Shown here: piece by piece, positions 9,546 to 18,519 of the stretch | How positions within the stretch are numbered: position 1 is the stretch's first letter | Layout of the letters: each line of letters starts with the position of its first letter | Assembly (NCBI RefSeq): GCF_000285595.1 | Contig: NZ_HE611067.1 | Location: 78,181 to 142,180 of the forward strand | DNA: 64,000 bases | Origin: Kurthia senegalensis | GTDB taxonomy: Bacteria > Bacillota > Bacilli > Bacillales_A > Planococcaceae | Direction of reading: 5' to 3' | The notes under the pieces: generated by a model | The model's database searches: none | What the model was told of the DNA's origin: nothing | The model's input: the letters and a program-made list of their open reading frames with translations, nothing else | Translations under genes and position numbers: made by a program

Positions 9546-9870
9546 AGCTTAAAAGAAGTGTCTTTTTCACTGTCTTACTCTCGTAAGCCAGTTCCAAACG
9601 TGCATCTTTTTTTATTATCATTTTATTGATTATGTTGTTTTCTTTTATAGTTTTCTTGTGCTTTATTATGGCATACTTTCATTCACCGTAACGAGCTAAC
9701 TTAAAATTCCTCACATTTGCTTTATTCTCAATAAGAAATCCTACTGTAATCATTCTTTTTTTAATTATATTTAGTATAAAAAGGTTTAAAAATCCCCTAA
9801 TGCGTACACATAGGAAATTAATTAACCTTGTAGTATACTTATTGAAAATTATTAAGAAAGGACGAATTAA

Positions 9871-11490
9871 ATGACCACTCAAAAATCTACATCTACCCAT
9901 TCTTCATGGGCATTAGGCTTATTTGCAGTCGGCGTGTTTATGGCAGCATTAGACAACGGAATCATTAGTGCTGCACTGACGACGATTAATGATTCCTTTA
10001 ATGTTGACGCAAACTGGGGGGCATGGGGCGTCACGCTTTATACGCTCGGATTAGCAATTAGTGTGCCGATTGTCGGTAAGTTATCGGACCGATTCGGGCG
10101 TAAAAAGCTTTTCGTTATAGAAATTGCCTTATTCGGACTCGGTTCACTCCTCGTTGCACTTAGTCCAAACTTCGCCTTTTATTTAATCGCTCGCTTCATT
10201 CAAGCAATGGGAGGCGGTGGGATTTTTATTATCGGATCCTCTCACGTATTAAGTACGCTTCCGCGTGAGAAACAAGGGAAAGCACTCGGTTTATTAGGTG
10301 CAATGAACGGGATTGCGGCAGTAATTGGGCCCAACCTCGGAAGTGTTATTTTAGACTTAACAGGCAATTGGCATTGGTTATTTTTAATTAACGTTCCGAT
10401 TGCCATCGTCCTTATGATTTTCGGTTGGATGAAACTCGAAGAAACGAAAGATCCAGAATCAGGACAACTCGATTTCTTCGGCACGGTCATGCTATCGCTT
10501 GCCATTCTAGGGATTATGTATGGACTGACAAATGTAGAAGGAACGAATTTCTTTAGAGGACTTCTCGCAACAGACGTATTCGCGTACGTTGCAGCAGGTA
10601 TTATTATTTTAATCGCATTATACTTTTACGAAACACGTTTACAACGTAAAGGCGGAGATCCTATTTTACCTGTATCGCTTATGCGCGATCCAACGTATTT
10701 GATTACATTGATCGTTGGCGCTTTATCAGGTATGCTATTGTCTGCAATGATTTTCATTCCATCTTTCGCAGAACAAGTTCTCGGCATTCCTTCTGAAAAT
10801 GCAGGGTATTGGATGACACCACTCGCTTTAGCAGCTGGTGTAGGTGCATCGATAGGTGGCTTACTCGTTGATAAACGTGGACCTGTTCTAGCAGTCGCCT
10901 TATCCGGTATTATTGCCGCAATTGGTTTCGTTCTTTTCCCGACATGGATTGATTTGAAATGGCAATTTGTTATCGGTTCTGTCATCGGTGGTGCAGGTAT
11001 GGGTATTTTACTCGGTGCACCGTTAAACATTTTAGCGACAGAACGTCTAGAAAACAATAAAGGAACCGCACTCGCGTCGCTCTCTCTCATTCGTACAGTT
11101 GGGATGACCATTGCTCCAACTATTTATGCAGGTTTTATCGCACGCGGATACAGTGAACTGCCCAATTTATTCAAATCTGATTTCGGCACACAACTACAAG
11201 ACAATTTAAAAGGTGTTGATTTATCTGCTGCCGGAGAAAAGGAAATGCAACAACTCGGCAGTCAATTTGCTGGAGCCGATGATTTATCAACCGATCAAAT
11301 GCAGCAACTTGTCGCCAGTATACAAGACCCGACTTTAAAAGAAGTCATCACCAATACGGTCTCGTCTATTACGCAAACAGCGGCACATCAAGGTTACGAT
11401 GGTCTATTCATTACCGCAACTTGTATTTCTGTCGTCATCTTGATCCTCTCGTTTATTTTAAAACCGATTCGTAAAAAAAGCATTGTCTAA
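9871..11490 (+). CDS. MFS multidrug exporter, DHA2 (14-helix) family
   Basis: 539 residues with about 14 hydrophobic segments, the DHA2 (EmrB/QacA-type) size. Motif A of the major facilitator superfamily is visible at about residue 70 (GKLSDRFGRKK). Motif C, typical of drug/proton antiporters, is at about 148 (GAMNGIAAVIGPNLG). The acidic residue in the first helix (MAALDNG) is the usual D1 motif. It likely exports cationic or lipophilic drugs using the proton gradient. The start at ATG 9871 has AAAGGACGA upstream. TATACT at 9834-9839 may be the -10 element. It is a single gene ending at a strong shared terminator. Confidence 0.85.
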   Translation: MTTQKSTSTHSSWALGLFAVGVFMAALDNGIISAALTTINDSFNVDANWGAWGVTLYTLGLAISVPIVGKLSDRFGRKKLFVIEIALFGLGSLLVALSPNFAFYLIARFIQAMGGGGIFIIGSSHVLSTLPREKQGKALGLLGAMNGIAAVIGPNLGSVILDLTGNWHWLFLINVPIAIVLMIFGWMKLEETKDPESGQLDFFGTVMLSLAILGIMYGLTNVEGTNFFRGLLATDVFAYVAAGIIILIALYFYETRLQRKGGDPILPVSLMRDPTYLITLIVGALSGMLLSAMIFIPSFAEQVLGIPSENAGYWMTPLALAAGVGASIGGLLVDKRGPVLAVALSGIIAAIGFVLFPTWIDLKWQFVIGSVIGGAGMGILLGAPLNILATERLENNKGTALASLSLIRTVGMTIAPTIYAGFIARGYSELPNLFKSDFGTQLQDNLKGVDLSAAGEKEMQQLGSQFAGADDLSTDQMQQLVASIQDPTLKEVITNTVSSITQTAAHQGYDGLFITATCISVVILILSFILKPIRKKSIV

Positions 11491-11502
11491 ATAAATAACA
11501 TG

Positions 11503-11551
11503 AAACAGCCGACACGCTCCCTACAGAAAGGAAGCGTGTCGGCTGTTTTTT
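11503..11551. terminator. strong bidirectional terminator between the exporter and the peptide ABC genes
   Basis: A stem of about 17 bp (AACAGCCGACACGCTTCC-like arms around a 9-base loop) with A and T runs on its two sides serves both convergent genes. The left edge overlaps the stop of the minus-strand ATPase. Confidence 0.85.
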
Positions 11552-12511
11552 AGTTTACTGTTTCGGCAACATAATGTCCTGGTGATACTTCTACGAGTGC
11601 TGTATTGGAAAAATCATATTTTTTCAGTACCGTTTCATTTTCTTTTCGCATTTTTTGTGACTCAATCGCCGGATCAGGAATCGGTACCGCAGCAAGTAAA
11701 GACTGTGTGTACGGGTGCTTTGGATTACTATACAGTTCTTCACTTTCTGCCAGTTCCACGATTTTCCCATTGTTCATCACAGCAACACGGTCACAAATAT
11801 GTTTCACCATCGATAAATCGTGAGCGATGAATAAATACGTTAACCCGAGTTTTTGCTGTAAATCTTCGAGCAATCGTACAATTTGTGCTTGTACAGATAC
11901 GTCAAGTGCTGAAAGCGGCTCATCACAAATGATGAATTTTGGATTAACAGCAAGTGCCCGTGCAATGCCAATTCGTTGACGCTGCCCTCCTGAAAATTCA
12001 TGAGGATAGCGCATTGCGTGTTCTTTTTCTAAGCCGACTAATTCAAGTAATTGTTCAACGCGGGCTGTCCGTTCTTCTTTCGTCTTAACGAGTTTGTGTA
12101 AATCGAGTGGTTTCCCTATAATGTCGAGTACTTTCATTCTCGGATTTAAAGAAGAATACGGGTCTTGAAAAATAATTTGCATTTCTTTTCGCAATGTTTT
12201 TAATTTTTACGTGATAGGCGATTAACGGCCATCCCTTTATATAAAATATCCCCATCTGTCGGTGTATTAAGTTGTAGAATAGAACGTCCTGTTGTCGTTT
12301 TTCCTGAACCGGATTCCCCAACAAGTCCAAGTGTTTCTCCAGGCTGAATCGAAAAGCTAATCGAATCGACCGCTTTAAATGTTTGTCCCTTTTCAACTGT
12401 AAAGTATTGCTTTAAATTTTGTACTTCAAGAAGCGGGACAGTAGGGTCCATATCTGCCGGTAGCGTTGGCGCTTTTTTTGTTTTTCTTTTCATGTAATTT
12501 TGGTAACGCAT
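11550..12511 (-). pseudogene. OppF/DppF-type ATPase subunit, one frameshift
   Basis: The first frame (12511-12200) has LLEVQNLKQYFTVEKG and Walker A GESGSGKTT. The second (12194-11550) has [13 protein letters not shown] (Q-loop), the signature [15 protein letters not shown], Walker [13 protein letters not shown], the His switch IAHDLS, and the peptide-transporter tail [11 protein letters not shown]...VSPGHYVAE. One base added in the T runs at 12197-12210 joins them as ...[19 protein letters not shown]. The intact protein would energise an Opp/Dpp transporter. No ribosome site precedes its first ATG, which lies inside the upstream ATPase gene; this hints that the two ATPases are one fused polypeptide or are tightly coupled. 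Confidence 0.75.
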
Positions 12512-13289
12512 TTAGGAGACGCTTCGTATACGGATGTTGCGGATTGTTAAAAATTTCTTCGGTCGTATTCGCTTCAACAATTTCGCCTTCTTTCATAACG
12601 ATCACTTTATCGCACATTCCTGCCACGACGCCTAAATCATGTGTAATCAAAATGATAGACGTTTCAAATTTTTGCTGCATTTGTTTCATCAAACGCAAAA
12701 TTTGTGCTTGAATCGTTACGTCTAAAGCTGTTGTTGGCTCATCCGCAATGAGTAATTCCGGCTGACAAGCAAGTGCCATCGCAATCATGACACGTTGACG
12801 CATGCCTCCTGAAAATTCGTGTGGATATTGTTTGAAACGCGTTTCAGGCTGTTGAATGCCAACGAGTTCTAACAATTCGATCGTCTCTTTTTTCGCTTGT
12901 TCTTTCGAAACATCGCGATGCTTTCGAATGCCTTCTGCAATTTGGACACCAATTTTAATAGACGGATTTAAAGACGTCATCGGATCTTGAAAAATCATAC
13001 TGATTTCTTTCCCGCGAATTTTCTCCATCTCTTGGTCGGTTTTCTCCGTTAATTCTTGTCCTAAAAATTTAATAGAGCCCTCCTTCAACAAGCTCGGTGG
13101 TGAAGGTAATAAACGCATAATAGAACGTGCTGTGACACTTTTACCTGAGCCTGATTCCCCTACGATACCGAGTGTTTCCCCTTTATTCAAACTGAAAGTA
13201 ACACCTTTCACCGCTTCAAATTCGCGATCATTTGAAATGAATGAAACGTGTAAATTCTCTATGTCTAACAATTTAGTTATCATCAACAA
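12426..13289 (-). CDS. OppD/DppD-type peptide transporter ATPase
   Basis: 287 residues with Walker A GESGSGKSV, Q-loop IFQDPMTSLNPS, signature FSGGMRQRVMIAMAL, Walker B LLIADEPTTALD and the His switch ITHDLG, followed by HPYTKRLLNALPKL. After LHEKK the frame reads into junk (NKKSANATGRYGPYCPAS), which is out-of-frame reading of the next ATPase. Normal OppD proteins are 40-60 residues longer and carry their own C-terminal motif, missing here. Removing one A (or adding two) at 12473-12490 would fuse it to the OppF part as LHEKKTKKAPTLPADMDP. It lies divergent from the permease genes, 100 bases away. Confidence 0.75.
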   Translation of the reverse strand: MLMITKLLDIENLHVSFISNDREFEAVKGVTFSLNKGETLGIVGESGSGKSVTARSIMRLLPSPPSLLKEGSIKFLGQELTEKTDQEMEKIRGKEISMIFQDPMTSLNPSIKIGVQIAEGIRKHRDVSKEQAKKETIELLELVGIQQPETRFKQYPHEFSGGMRQRVMIAMALACQPELLIADEPTTALDVTIQAQILRLMKQMQQKFETSIILITHDLGVVAGMCDKVIVMKEGEIVEANTTEEIFNNPQHPYTKRLLNALPKLHEKKNKKSANATGRYGPYCPAS

Positions 13290-13314
13290 CTTCTCCTTTT
13301 TTGTGTAAATGAGG

Positions 13315-13343
13315 TTGACTTGCCATTTTATGTTTATTATACT
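13315..13343 (+). promoter_or_regulatory. sigma-A promoter for the permease/SBP operon
   Basis: TTGACT (13315-13320), a 17-base spacer and TATACT (13338-13343) lie about 50 bases before the first permease gene. This is the best promoter in the divergent region between the ATPase and permease genes. Confidence 0.7.
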
Positions 13344-13392
13344 ACGAATGTATAGTAAATAACTAGGTTTTGTTGAGATTGAGGTGAAAAGA

Positions 13393-14777
13393 GTGAATCA
13401 ACCTTCTGAGTTGTCTAAATTTGCTTACACATTCAGAAAACTATCCAATGTATTTTTCTATCGAATTCTTCTTTTCGTACTAGGGTTTCCGCTACATATT
13501 GTGACGTTTTTCTCATATCAACGGTTTAAAAAACAGCATGAAAAATCCATTCATCCTGTCCAAAAACAATTGTTAGATGAACGAATTGAACAATATAGCA
13601 ATCAAATTCGAGCAGAAAAAACTATTTTGGAGAAACAATTAATGAACGTGACATTCAAAATAAAGCGCAACAACTAGCTACGCAATATTTCGAAAATAAC
13701 GTGTATTCTGACGATGAATCCCGTGCAACTCCATCGTATCGTGACTTTTTTGTACAGCAAATTTCGAAAAAGTCGTATTTTTACAGCACCTTTATTTTAG
13801 GTATTGTCATGTATGCCTTCTTGATGGTTTATAGCAATGCGTTTAGTCGCTATATCGTCGATCGACTTGTACTGAGCATATTCGTCGTTGTCGGTGTGTC
13901 TATTTTAGTCTTTACCATCTTATATTTTTCACCGATGGACCCCGCAGCAAATATTTTAGGTGAATCAGCAACCGCGGAACAAAAAGCGGAATTTAATGAA
14001 CGTCACGGATTAAATGAGTCATACGGCGTTCAACTTAAAGAAAGTGTCCAAGGTATTTTCACATTTGATTTAGGAAAATCATTTACAGGTAAAGAAGATG
14101 TTTCAGAAAGCATCGCAAACAAATTTCCTGTAACGCTGAAAATTGCCGTGTTCTCTCTCCTACTCACGATTATTATTGCGATTCCAATCGGGATGTTATC
14201 AGCGGCTAAAATGAACACTTTTTGGGATTACGCGCTCATGTTTATTGCTTTAATTGGACTTTCTATTCCAAGCTTCTGGCAAGGATTAATTATGATTTTA
14301 GAATTCTCCATTAAGCTTCAGTGTCTTCCTGCTACTTACTCGCCTGAACAATACAGTTCGATCATTATGCCCGTCATTGTATTAGGAACCGGTCTGACTG
14401 CCGCTGTCGCAAGGATGACACGTTCTTCTATTTTAGAAGTCATCAATGAAGATTATATGATTACAGCGAAAGCAAAAGGGCTCGGTACACTAACGATTTT
14501 CTTTAACCATGCATTACGTAATGCGATGATTCCAATTATTACGGTCATCGGACTTCAATTTGGCGCGATGCTTGGCGGTGCAGCGGTTACAGAAAAAGTA
14601 TTCAACATTAGCGGTCTCGGTAGCTATATCGTCGACAAGCAATTTATTCCGGACATTCCAGCCATTATGGGTGGTGTCGTCTATATTGCGATTACGATTT
14701 CACTCGTTAATTTAGTCATCGATATTTTATACGCTTTACTGAACCCACGTGTTCGATCAAAAATGAAAAATTCGTAG
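13393..14777 (+). pseudogene. OppB/DppB-type permease with extended N-terminus, one frameshift
   Basis: The start is GTG 13393 behind GAGGTG. The first frame (to 13677) has a hydrophobic stretch (RILLFVLGFPLHIVTFF) and a charged, coiled-coil-like segment. The second frame (from about 13640) continues it and then has the normal OppB body: RYIVDRLVLSIFVVVG, the PMDPAANILGE periplasmic start, and the EAA loop AKAKGLGTLTIFFNHALRN that docks the ATPase. One extra base, most simply in the A6 run at 13616-13621, unites them into about 460 residues. Ordinary OppB is about 310, so some 150 residues at the N-terminus are extra. It is first in the operon. Confidence 0.75.
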
Positions 14778-14790
14778 GAAGTGAGCCCAT

Positions 14791-16263
14791 TTGAGTAACT
14801 ATTCAACATTCGCTCTCAAACAGTCTCAAGTTTATAAGCAGGCAAATTTTGCCCTCGTTCTTTCACTCGTGTTAGCACTTGTATTCGCTTGGAACTTGAT
14901 ACAACATATGACGAGCGTGATTTGGCTTTATTTGACCATTGGTTTTGTCGTGACGACACTTCTACAATGGCTCATCGTCATTCGTGTGAAAAAAGATTTA
15001 AAAACGGAAGGTGCCATTCAAAAAACGACGCGTATGATTAGCGGCATTCAACTAATGGGTCTTCTTTTCGGAAACGTATTCACCGTAACGAATGCTTTTG
15101 CACTCCTTCGCAAAAAAAATTCGATTGAGTACACGCTTGCCTACTATTCATTCATTACGACATTCTTTTTAATCGTCTTGTCTGCAATGAACGTATTTAA
15201 ACCGTACGTATCGAATACGTTTTTAATCGGCATGGCACTACTCACGGTCATTTTGATTATCGATCTCCTTTTCGTCATCTTGCTTTACCGTGAACGTATG
15301 ACAGAAAAAACACGATTCATTCTCGGAATCGTCTCTCTGCTTAGTTTACTATCAGGGAATCTATTCCATCTCATACTCGGTATTAGTTTATTGCTGAAAT
15401 CGACGCATCGTCACCCGTCGACGATTGCAAAATGGGATACGATTTGGTTTAAAATTACGAAAAACTTTACAGCTATGATTGGCATGCTCTTTATTTTCTT
15501 TACGCTTGCTATTTCTATTATGAGTTATTGGACATTCGAATATGATTTTGCAGTCAATAATGACTATGCTCATATGCTAGAAGCCGCTTCCCTTGCCTAC
15601 CCATTTGGCACGGATAACTTCGGACGAGATGTGTACTCACGCATCGTATTCGGCGCACGTATTTCACTACTCGTCGGCGTGTTATCTACTTTGATTCCGC
15701 TCATCATAGGCGGTATTTTAGGCGCATTATCCGGCTACTATACGAAATATGTAGACAATATTATCATGCGTTTGCTCGATATTTTATATGCGATTCCAGG
15801 TGTATTGTTAGCGATTGCAATTATCGCGGCATTCGGTGCCAATACGACGAACTTAATTATCGCCCTTAGCGTCGGTTCAATTCCGACGTATGCGCGAACG
15901 ATGCGAGCTAACGTATTAATGATTTCAAATTTGGAGTACGTAGAAGCATCTCGTGCGCTTGGTGAACGAGATATCGCCATTATTTTTAAACAAATTGTAC
16001 CGAATGCATTCGCTCCGATGATTGTCAAAGCAACGTTAACAATTGGTGGCGCGGTCATTGCAACGAGTAGCCTAAGCTTCTTAGGTCTCGGTGTCGGACC
16101 GCATATTCCGGAATGGGGCAATATTTTAAAAGTCGGTAGTATGTATCTCGAAACGAATCCTTATTTAGCGATTTTCCCAGGGATTGCCATTATTTTATTA
16201 GTCTTATCATTTAATTTCTTAGGTGACGCATTACGCGATGCCTTTGATCCAAAACTCGATTAA
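14791..16263 (+). CDS. OppC/DppC-type permease with extra N-terminal membrane domain
   Basis: 490 residues; ordinary OppC is about 300. The first 215 or so residues add several extra membrane helices (e.g. ALVLSLVLALVFAWNLI, FIGMALLTVILIIDLLFVI-like segments). From about residue 225 the normal OppC pattern follows: the cytoplasmic-periplasmic helix, HMLEAASLAYPFGTDNFGRD, then the permease core with EAA loop ASRALGERDIAIIFKQIVPN and the terminal NFLGDALRDAFDPK. The start is TTG 14791 with GGAAGTGAG upstream. It partners the OppB-like permease 13 bases before it. The extra domain may dock the permuted binding protein, but this is inference. Confidence 0.85.
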   Translation: MSNYSTFALKQSQVYKQANFALVLSLVLALVFAWNLIQHMTSVIWLYLTIGFVVTTLLQWLIVIRVKKDLKTEGAIQKTTRMISGIQLMGLLFGNVFTVTNAFALLRKKNSIEYTLAYYSFITTFFLIVLSAMNVFKPYVSNTFLIGMALLTVILIIDLLFVILLYRERMTEKTRFILGIVSLLSLLSGNLFHLILGISLLLKSTHRHPSTIAKWDTIWFKITKNFTAMIGMLFIFFTLAISIMSYWTFEYDFAVNNDYAHMLEAASLAYPFGTDNFGRDVYSRIVFGARISLLVGVLSTLIPLIIGGILGALSGYYTKYVDNIIMRLLDILYAIPGVLLAIAIIAAFGANTTNLIIALSVGSIPTYARTMRANVLMISNLEYVEASRALGERDIAIIFKQIVPNAFAPMIVKATLTIGGAVIATSSLSFLGLGVGPHIPEWGNILKVGSMYLETNPYLAIFPGIAIILLVLSFNFLGDALRDAFDPKLD

Positions 16264-16284
16264 CTACTACTTGGAGGGATTTAC

Positions 16285-18087
16285 ATGAAGAAAATTTTAT
16301 TATTACTCATTACAGCACTTACGTTATTGTTAGCCGCTTGTAATTTAAGCACTAAATCAGAAGTGGACAAAAACGATGATGCTTCATCGAAAAAAACAGA
16401 TGCCAAAGCACAAGAAATTGAAATTTTAAGTATGAGCTCTAACGAAGATGATTTAAATATTTTACGTGACCAACTATCAAAAAATGGATTTGACGTAAAA
16501 TTAAATATTCAACCTGATTACGGTAGCTTCACATCACAAAAAGATGCAGGAAACTATGATGTTGCGCTTTCAAGCTGGACAACTGTTACAGGGAACCCAG
16601 ACTATGCCGTGCGCTCTCTTTTCACATCAGATGGGGACAATAGCGTCGTAAAAGATGAAAAGCTAGATGAATTAATTAACAAAGCAAGTACGCAAACAAA
16701 AGATGAATACACAGCAACTTACAAACAATTAGAACAACGCCTCGTATTTGACGAAGCGTATATCGTCCCCCTTTACACATCATATAAAGCACAAGGTATT
16801 AACTCGAATGTCATTGATGAAAGTACAGTTCGCCTACCGAAATCACGTGCAGCTGTATGGGAAAACATTTCATTTAAAGACAAAGCAAACAACGTGAAAG
16901 AGCCACTTGTAACACAACAAGCAATAGGCGAATTAACATCATTAGACCCGATCAAAGGGAATGATGGTTCAATCAATACGTTGAATACGAATATGTACGT
17001 TCGTTTAGTAAACTTAACAGACGATGATGAAGTCGTATCAGACGGATCACTCTCTTACAACTACGCTTCAGCGAAAGATAATAAAAACTACTACTTCCTA
17101 TTACGCGACGATATTAACTTCGCAAAAGTAACAAATAAAAAAGCAGTGGATACGGGCGAGCGCGTTGGTGCAGAAGATGTTAAATTCTCATTAGACCGTG
17201 CAAAAGATTCAAAATCTGTACCGGACCACCGCACATACAGCTTACATGAAAACATGAAAGACATTGAAATCGTAACAGATACGAAAGAATTAGAGGCACA
17301 AACAGCAGATGGCAAATCAATCCGTGAAGCATTAGAAGACGGTGTTGATTCAAAAATCAAATCATTAGAAGCAGATAAAACAGCAGTTGATAATAAAGCG
17401 GGTAAATACCAAGTGGTAAAAGTAACAACAACAGAAGCTTTCCCACAAGTACTAAACTATCTTGCACACCAATCTGCAGGTATCGTTTCTGAAAAACAAG
17501 TGAGCAAAATCAACACGTATGACGTAGCAAAATACAATGCAGACAAAGACGTATCATACGGTGATGCGGCAACCATTACAGAAGGCAAAGCATACAATAA
17601 TGAATTGTATGCAAGTGGCCCTTACGTTCTGACAACAAAAAATGACTATGAAGCAAAATTCGAGAAAAACCCAGCGTACCGCGCAGGATCAGAATATGAA
17701 CCGAAAATCGCAAATGTGACGGTTAAATTTATCGCCGATCCAGATAGTGCCCTTTCATCATTACGTAATGGCGATATTCATATTTTAAACGGTGTACCTG
17801 AAACGAAATATGAATTAGTTGAAAACGACAAAAAATTAACGTTACAAAAAAATAAGAGTAACGGTGTAACGTACTTAACGTTCAACATGAACGATGCGAA
17901 CATCGCGAAAAATACGAAATTACGTCAAGCTGTCCTTTACTCAGTAGACCAAAATGCGATTATCGATTTCTACAAAGGGAATAAAATGAACGCTGTATCA
18001 ACAGTAAGTCCATTAGTAGATACAGGGAATAAAGTAGAAGCAGATGCGAAAAAAGCAAAAGCTTTGTTAGAAGAAGCTTCAAAATAA
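16285..18087 (+). CDS. peptide ABC transporter substrate-binding lipoprotein, circularly permuted
   Basis: 600 residues with a lipoprotein signal: hydrophobic segment and LAAC lipobox with Cys19, then a Ser/Lys/Asp-rich linker. The family-5 binding fold is present but in swapped order. Residues about 44-195 match what is normally the C-terminal part (LRDQLSKNGFDVKLNI, NYDVALSSWTT, DEKLDELINKA, YIVPLYTSYKAQG). Residues about 206-600 match the usual N-terminal and middle part (LTSLDPIKG...NTNMYVRLVNL, VKFSLDRAKDS, YASGPYVLT, FEKNPAYRAG, LRQAVLYSVDQNAI) and end at KAKALLEEASK, where the C-terminal part normally begins. It captures peptides for the two permeases in its operon. ATG 16285 follows GGAGG. 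Confidence 0.85.
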   Translation: MKKILLLLITALTLLLAACNLSTKSEVDKNDDASSKKTDAKAQEIEILSMSSNEDDLNILRDQLSKNGFDVKLNIQPDYGSFTSQKDAGNYDVALSSWTTVTGNPDYAVRSLFTSDGDNSVVKDEKLDELINKASTQTKDEYTATYKQLEQRLVFDEAYIVPLYTSYKAQGINSNVIDESTVRLPKSRAAVWENISFKDKANNVKEPLVTQQAIGELTSLDPIKGNDGSINTLNTNMYVRLVNLTDDDEVVSDGSLSYNYASAKDNKNYYFLLRDDINFAKVTNKKAVDTGERVGAEDVKFSLDRAKDSKSVPDHRTYSLHENMKDIEIVTDTKELEAQTADGKSIREALEDGVDSKIKSLEADKTAVDNKAGKYQVVKVTTTEAFPQVLNYLAHQSAGIVSEKQVSKINTYDVAKYNADKDVSYGDAATITEGKAYNNELYASGPYVLTTKNDYEAKFEKNPAYRAGSEYEPKIANVTVKFIADPDSALSSLRNGDIHILNGVPETKYELVENDKKLTLQKNKSNGVTYLTFNMNDANIAKNTKLRQAVLYSVDQNAIIDFYKGNKMNAVSTVSPLVDTGNKVEADAKKAKALLEEASK

Positions 18088-18102
18088 AATAAGTACGAAA
18101 AG

Positions 18103-18140
18103 AGCCGCCAAGACTTTAAACATCTTGGTGGCTTTCTTCA
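18103..18140 (+). terminator. terminator of the peptide transporter operon
   Basis: Stem AGCCGCCAAGA / TCTTGGTGGCT (one G-U pair) with a 9-base loop, followed by a T-rich tract. Confidence 0.75.
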
Positions 18141-18196
18141 TTTCATTTTTAAGGACGCTCGATCAATTACACTTTTTTAATTTTCAAAATTAAATG

Positions 18197-18224
18197 TTGA
18201 CATTATTTTCTAGGTACGTTAAAT
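18197..18224 (+). promoter_or_regulatory. promoter of the thrS T-box leader
   Basis: TTGACA at 18197-18202 and a TTAAAT -10-like element at 18219-18224, spacer 16, lie just before the first T-box stem. Confidence 0.5.
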
Positions 18225-18240
18225 TAGTTAATAATTTCAA

Positions 18241-18489
18241 TTCGAAAAAGTGATGAAGAGGATACGAATCGTTTCAAAGTCAATCAACAGAAAAGGAAAT
18301 CACCGGCTGAAAGTTTCCTGATTGGACCATTCGATTTACTCCCTCGGAGCTGCGCTAAGAAACTAGCGACGTGTACGGGCGTTATCCGTATCAATGAGCT
18401 ACTGCTTATGAATGCAGTAGGAATTTGGGTGGAACCACGGATATTCAAACGTTTATTCGTCCCTTTTAGGGATGAATAAACGTTTTTTT
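18241..18489 (+). promoter_or_regulatory. T-box riboswitch (threonine) upstream of thrS
   Basis: The leader has the T-box hallmarks: a GATGAAGAGGA stem-I start near 18252, the conserved T-box sequence GGGTGGAACCACGG at 18427-18440, and a strong terminator (18447-18489, arms around AAACGTTTATTCGTCCC) that competes with the antiterminator. An ACC triplet at 18326-18328, in the position of the specifier loop, would pair with threonine tRNA. Uncharged tRNA-Thr binding should let transcription continue into the synthetase gene. Confidence 0.9.
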
Positions 18490-18519
18490 ATTACTTATAA
18501 ATAGAAAAGGAGAGATCAT

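Noticed and set aside
10626..11111. 161-codon minus-strand frame inside the DHA2 exporter
   Set aside because: Shadow of the exporter gene; Pro/Ser-rich antisense composition and no ribosome site.
15738..16121. 127-codon minus-strand frame inside the OppC-like gene
   Set aside because: Antisense shadow of a strongly conserved permease.
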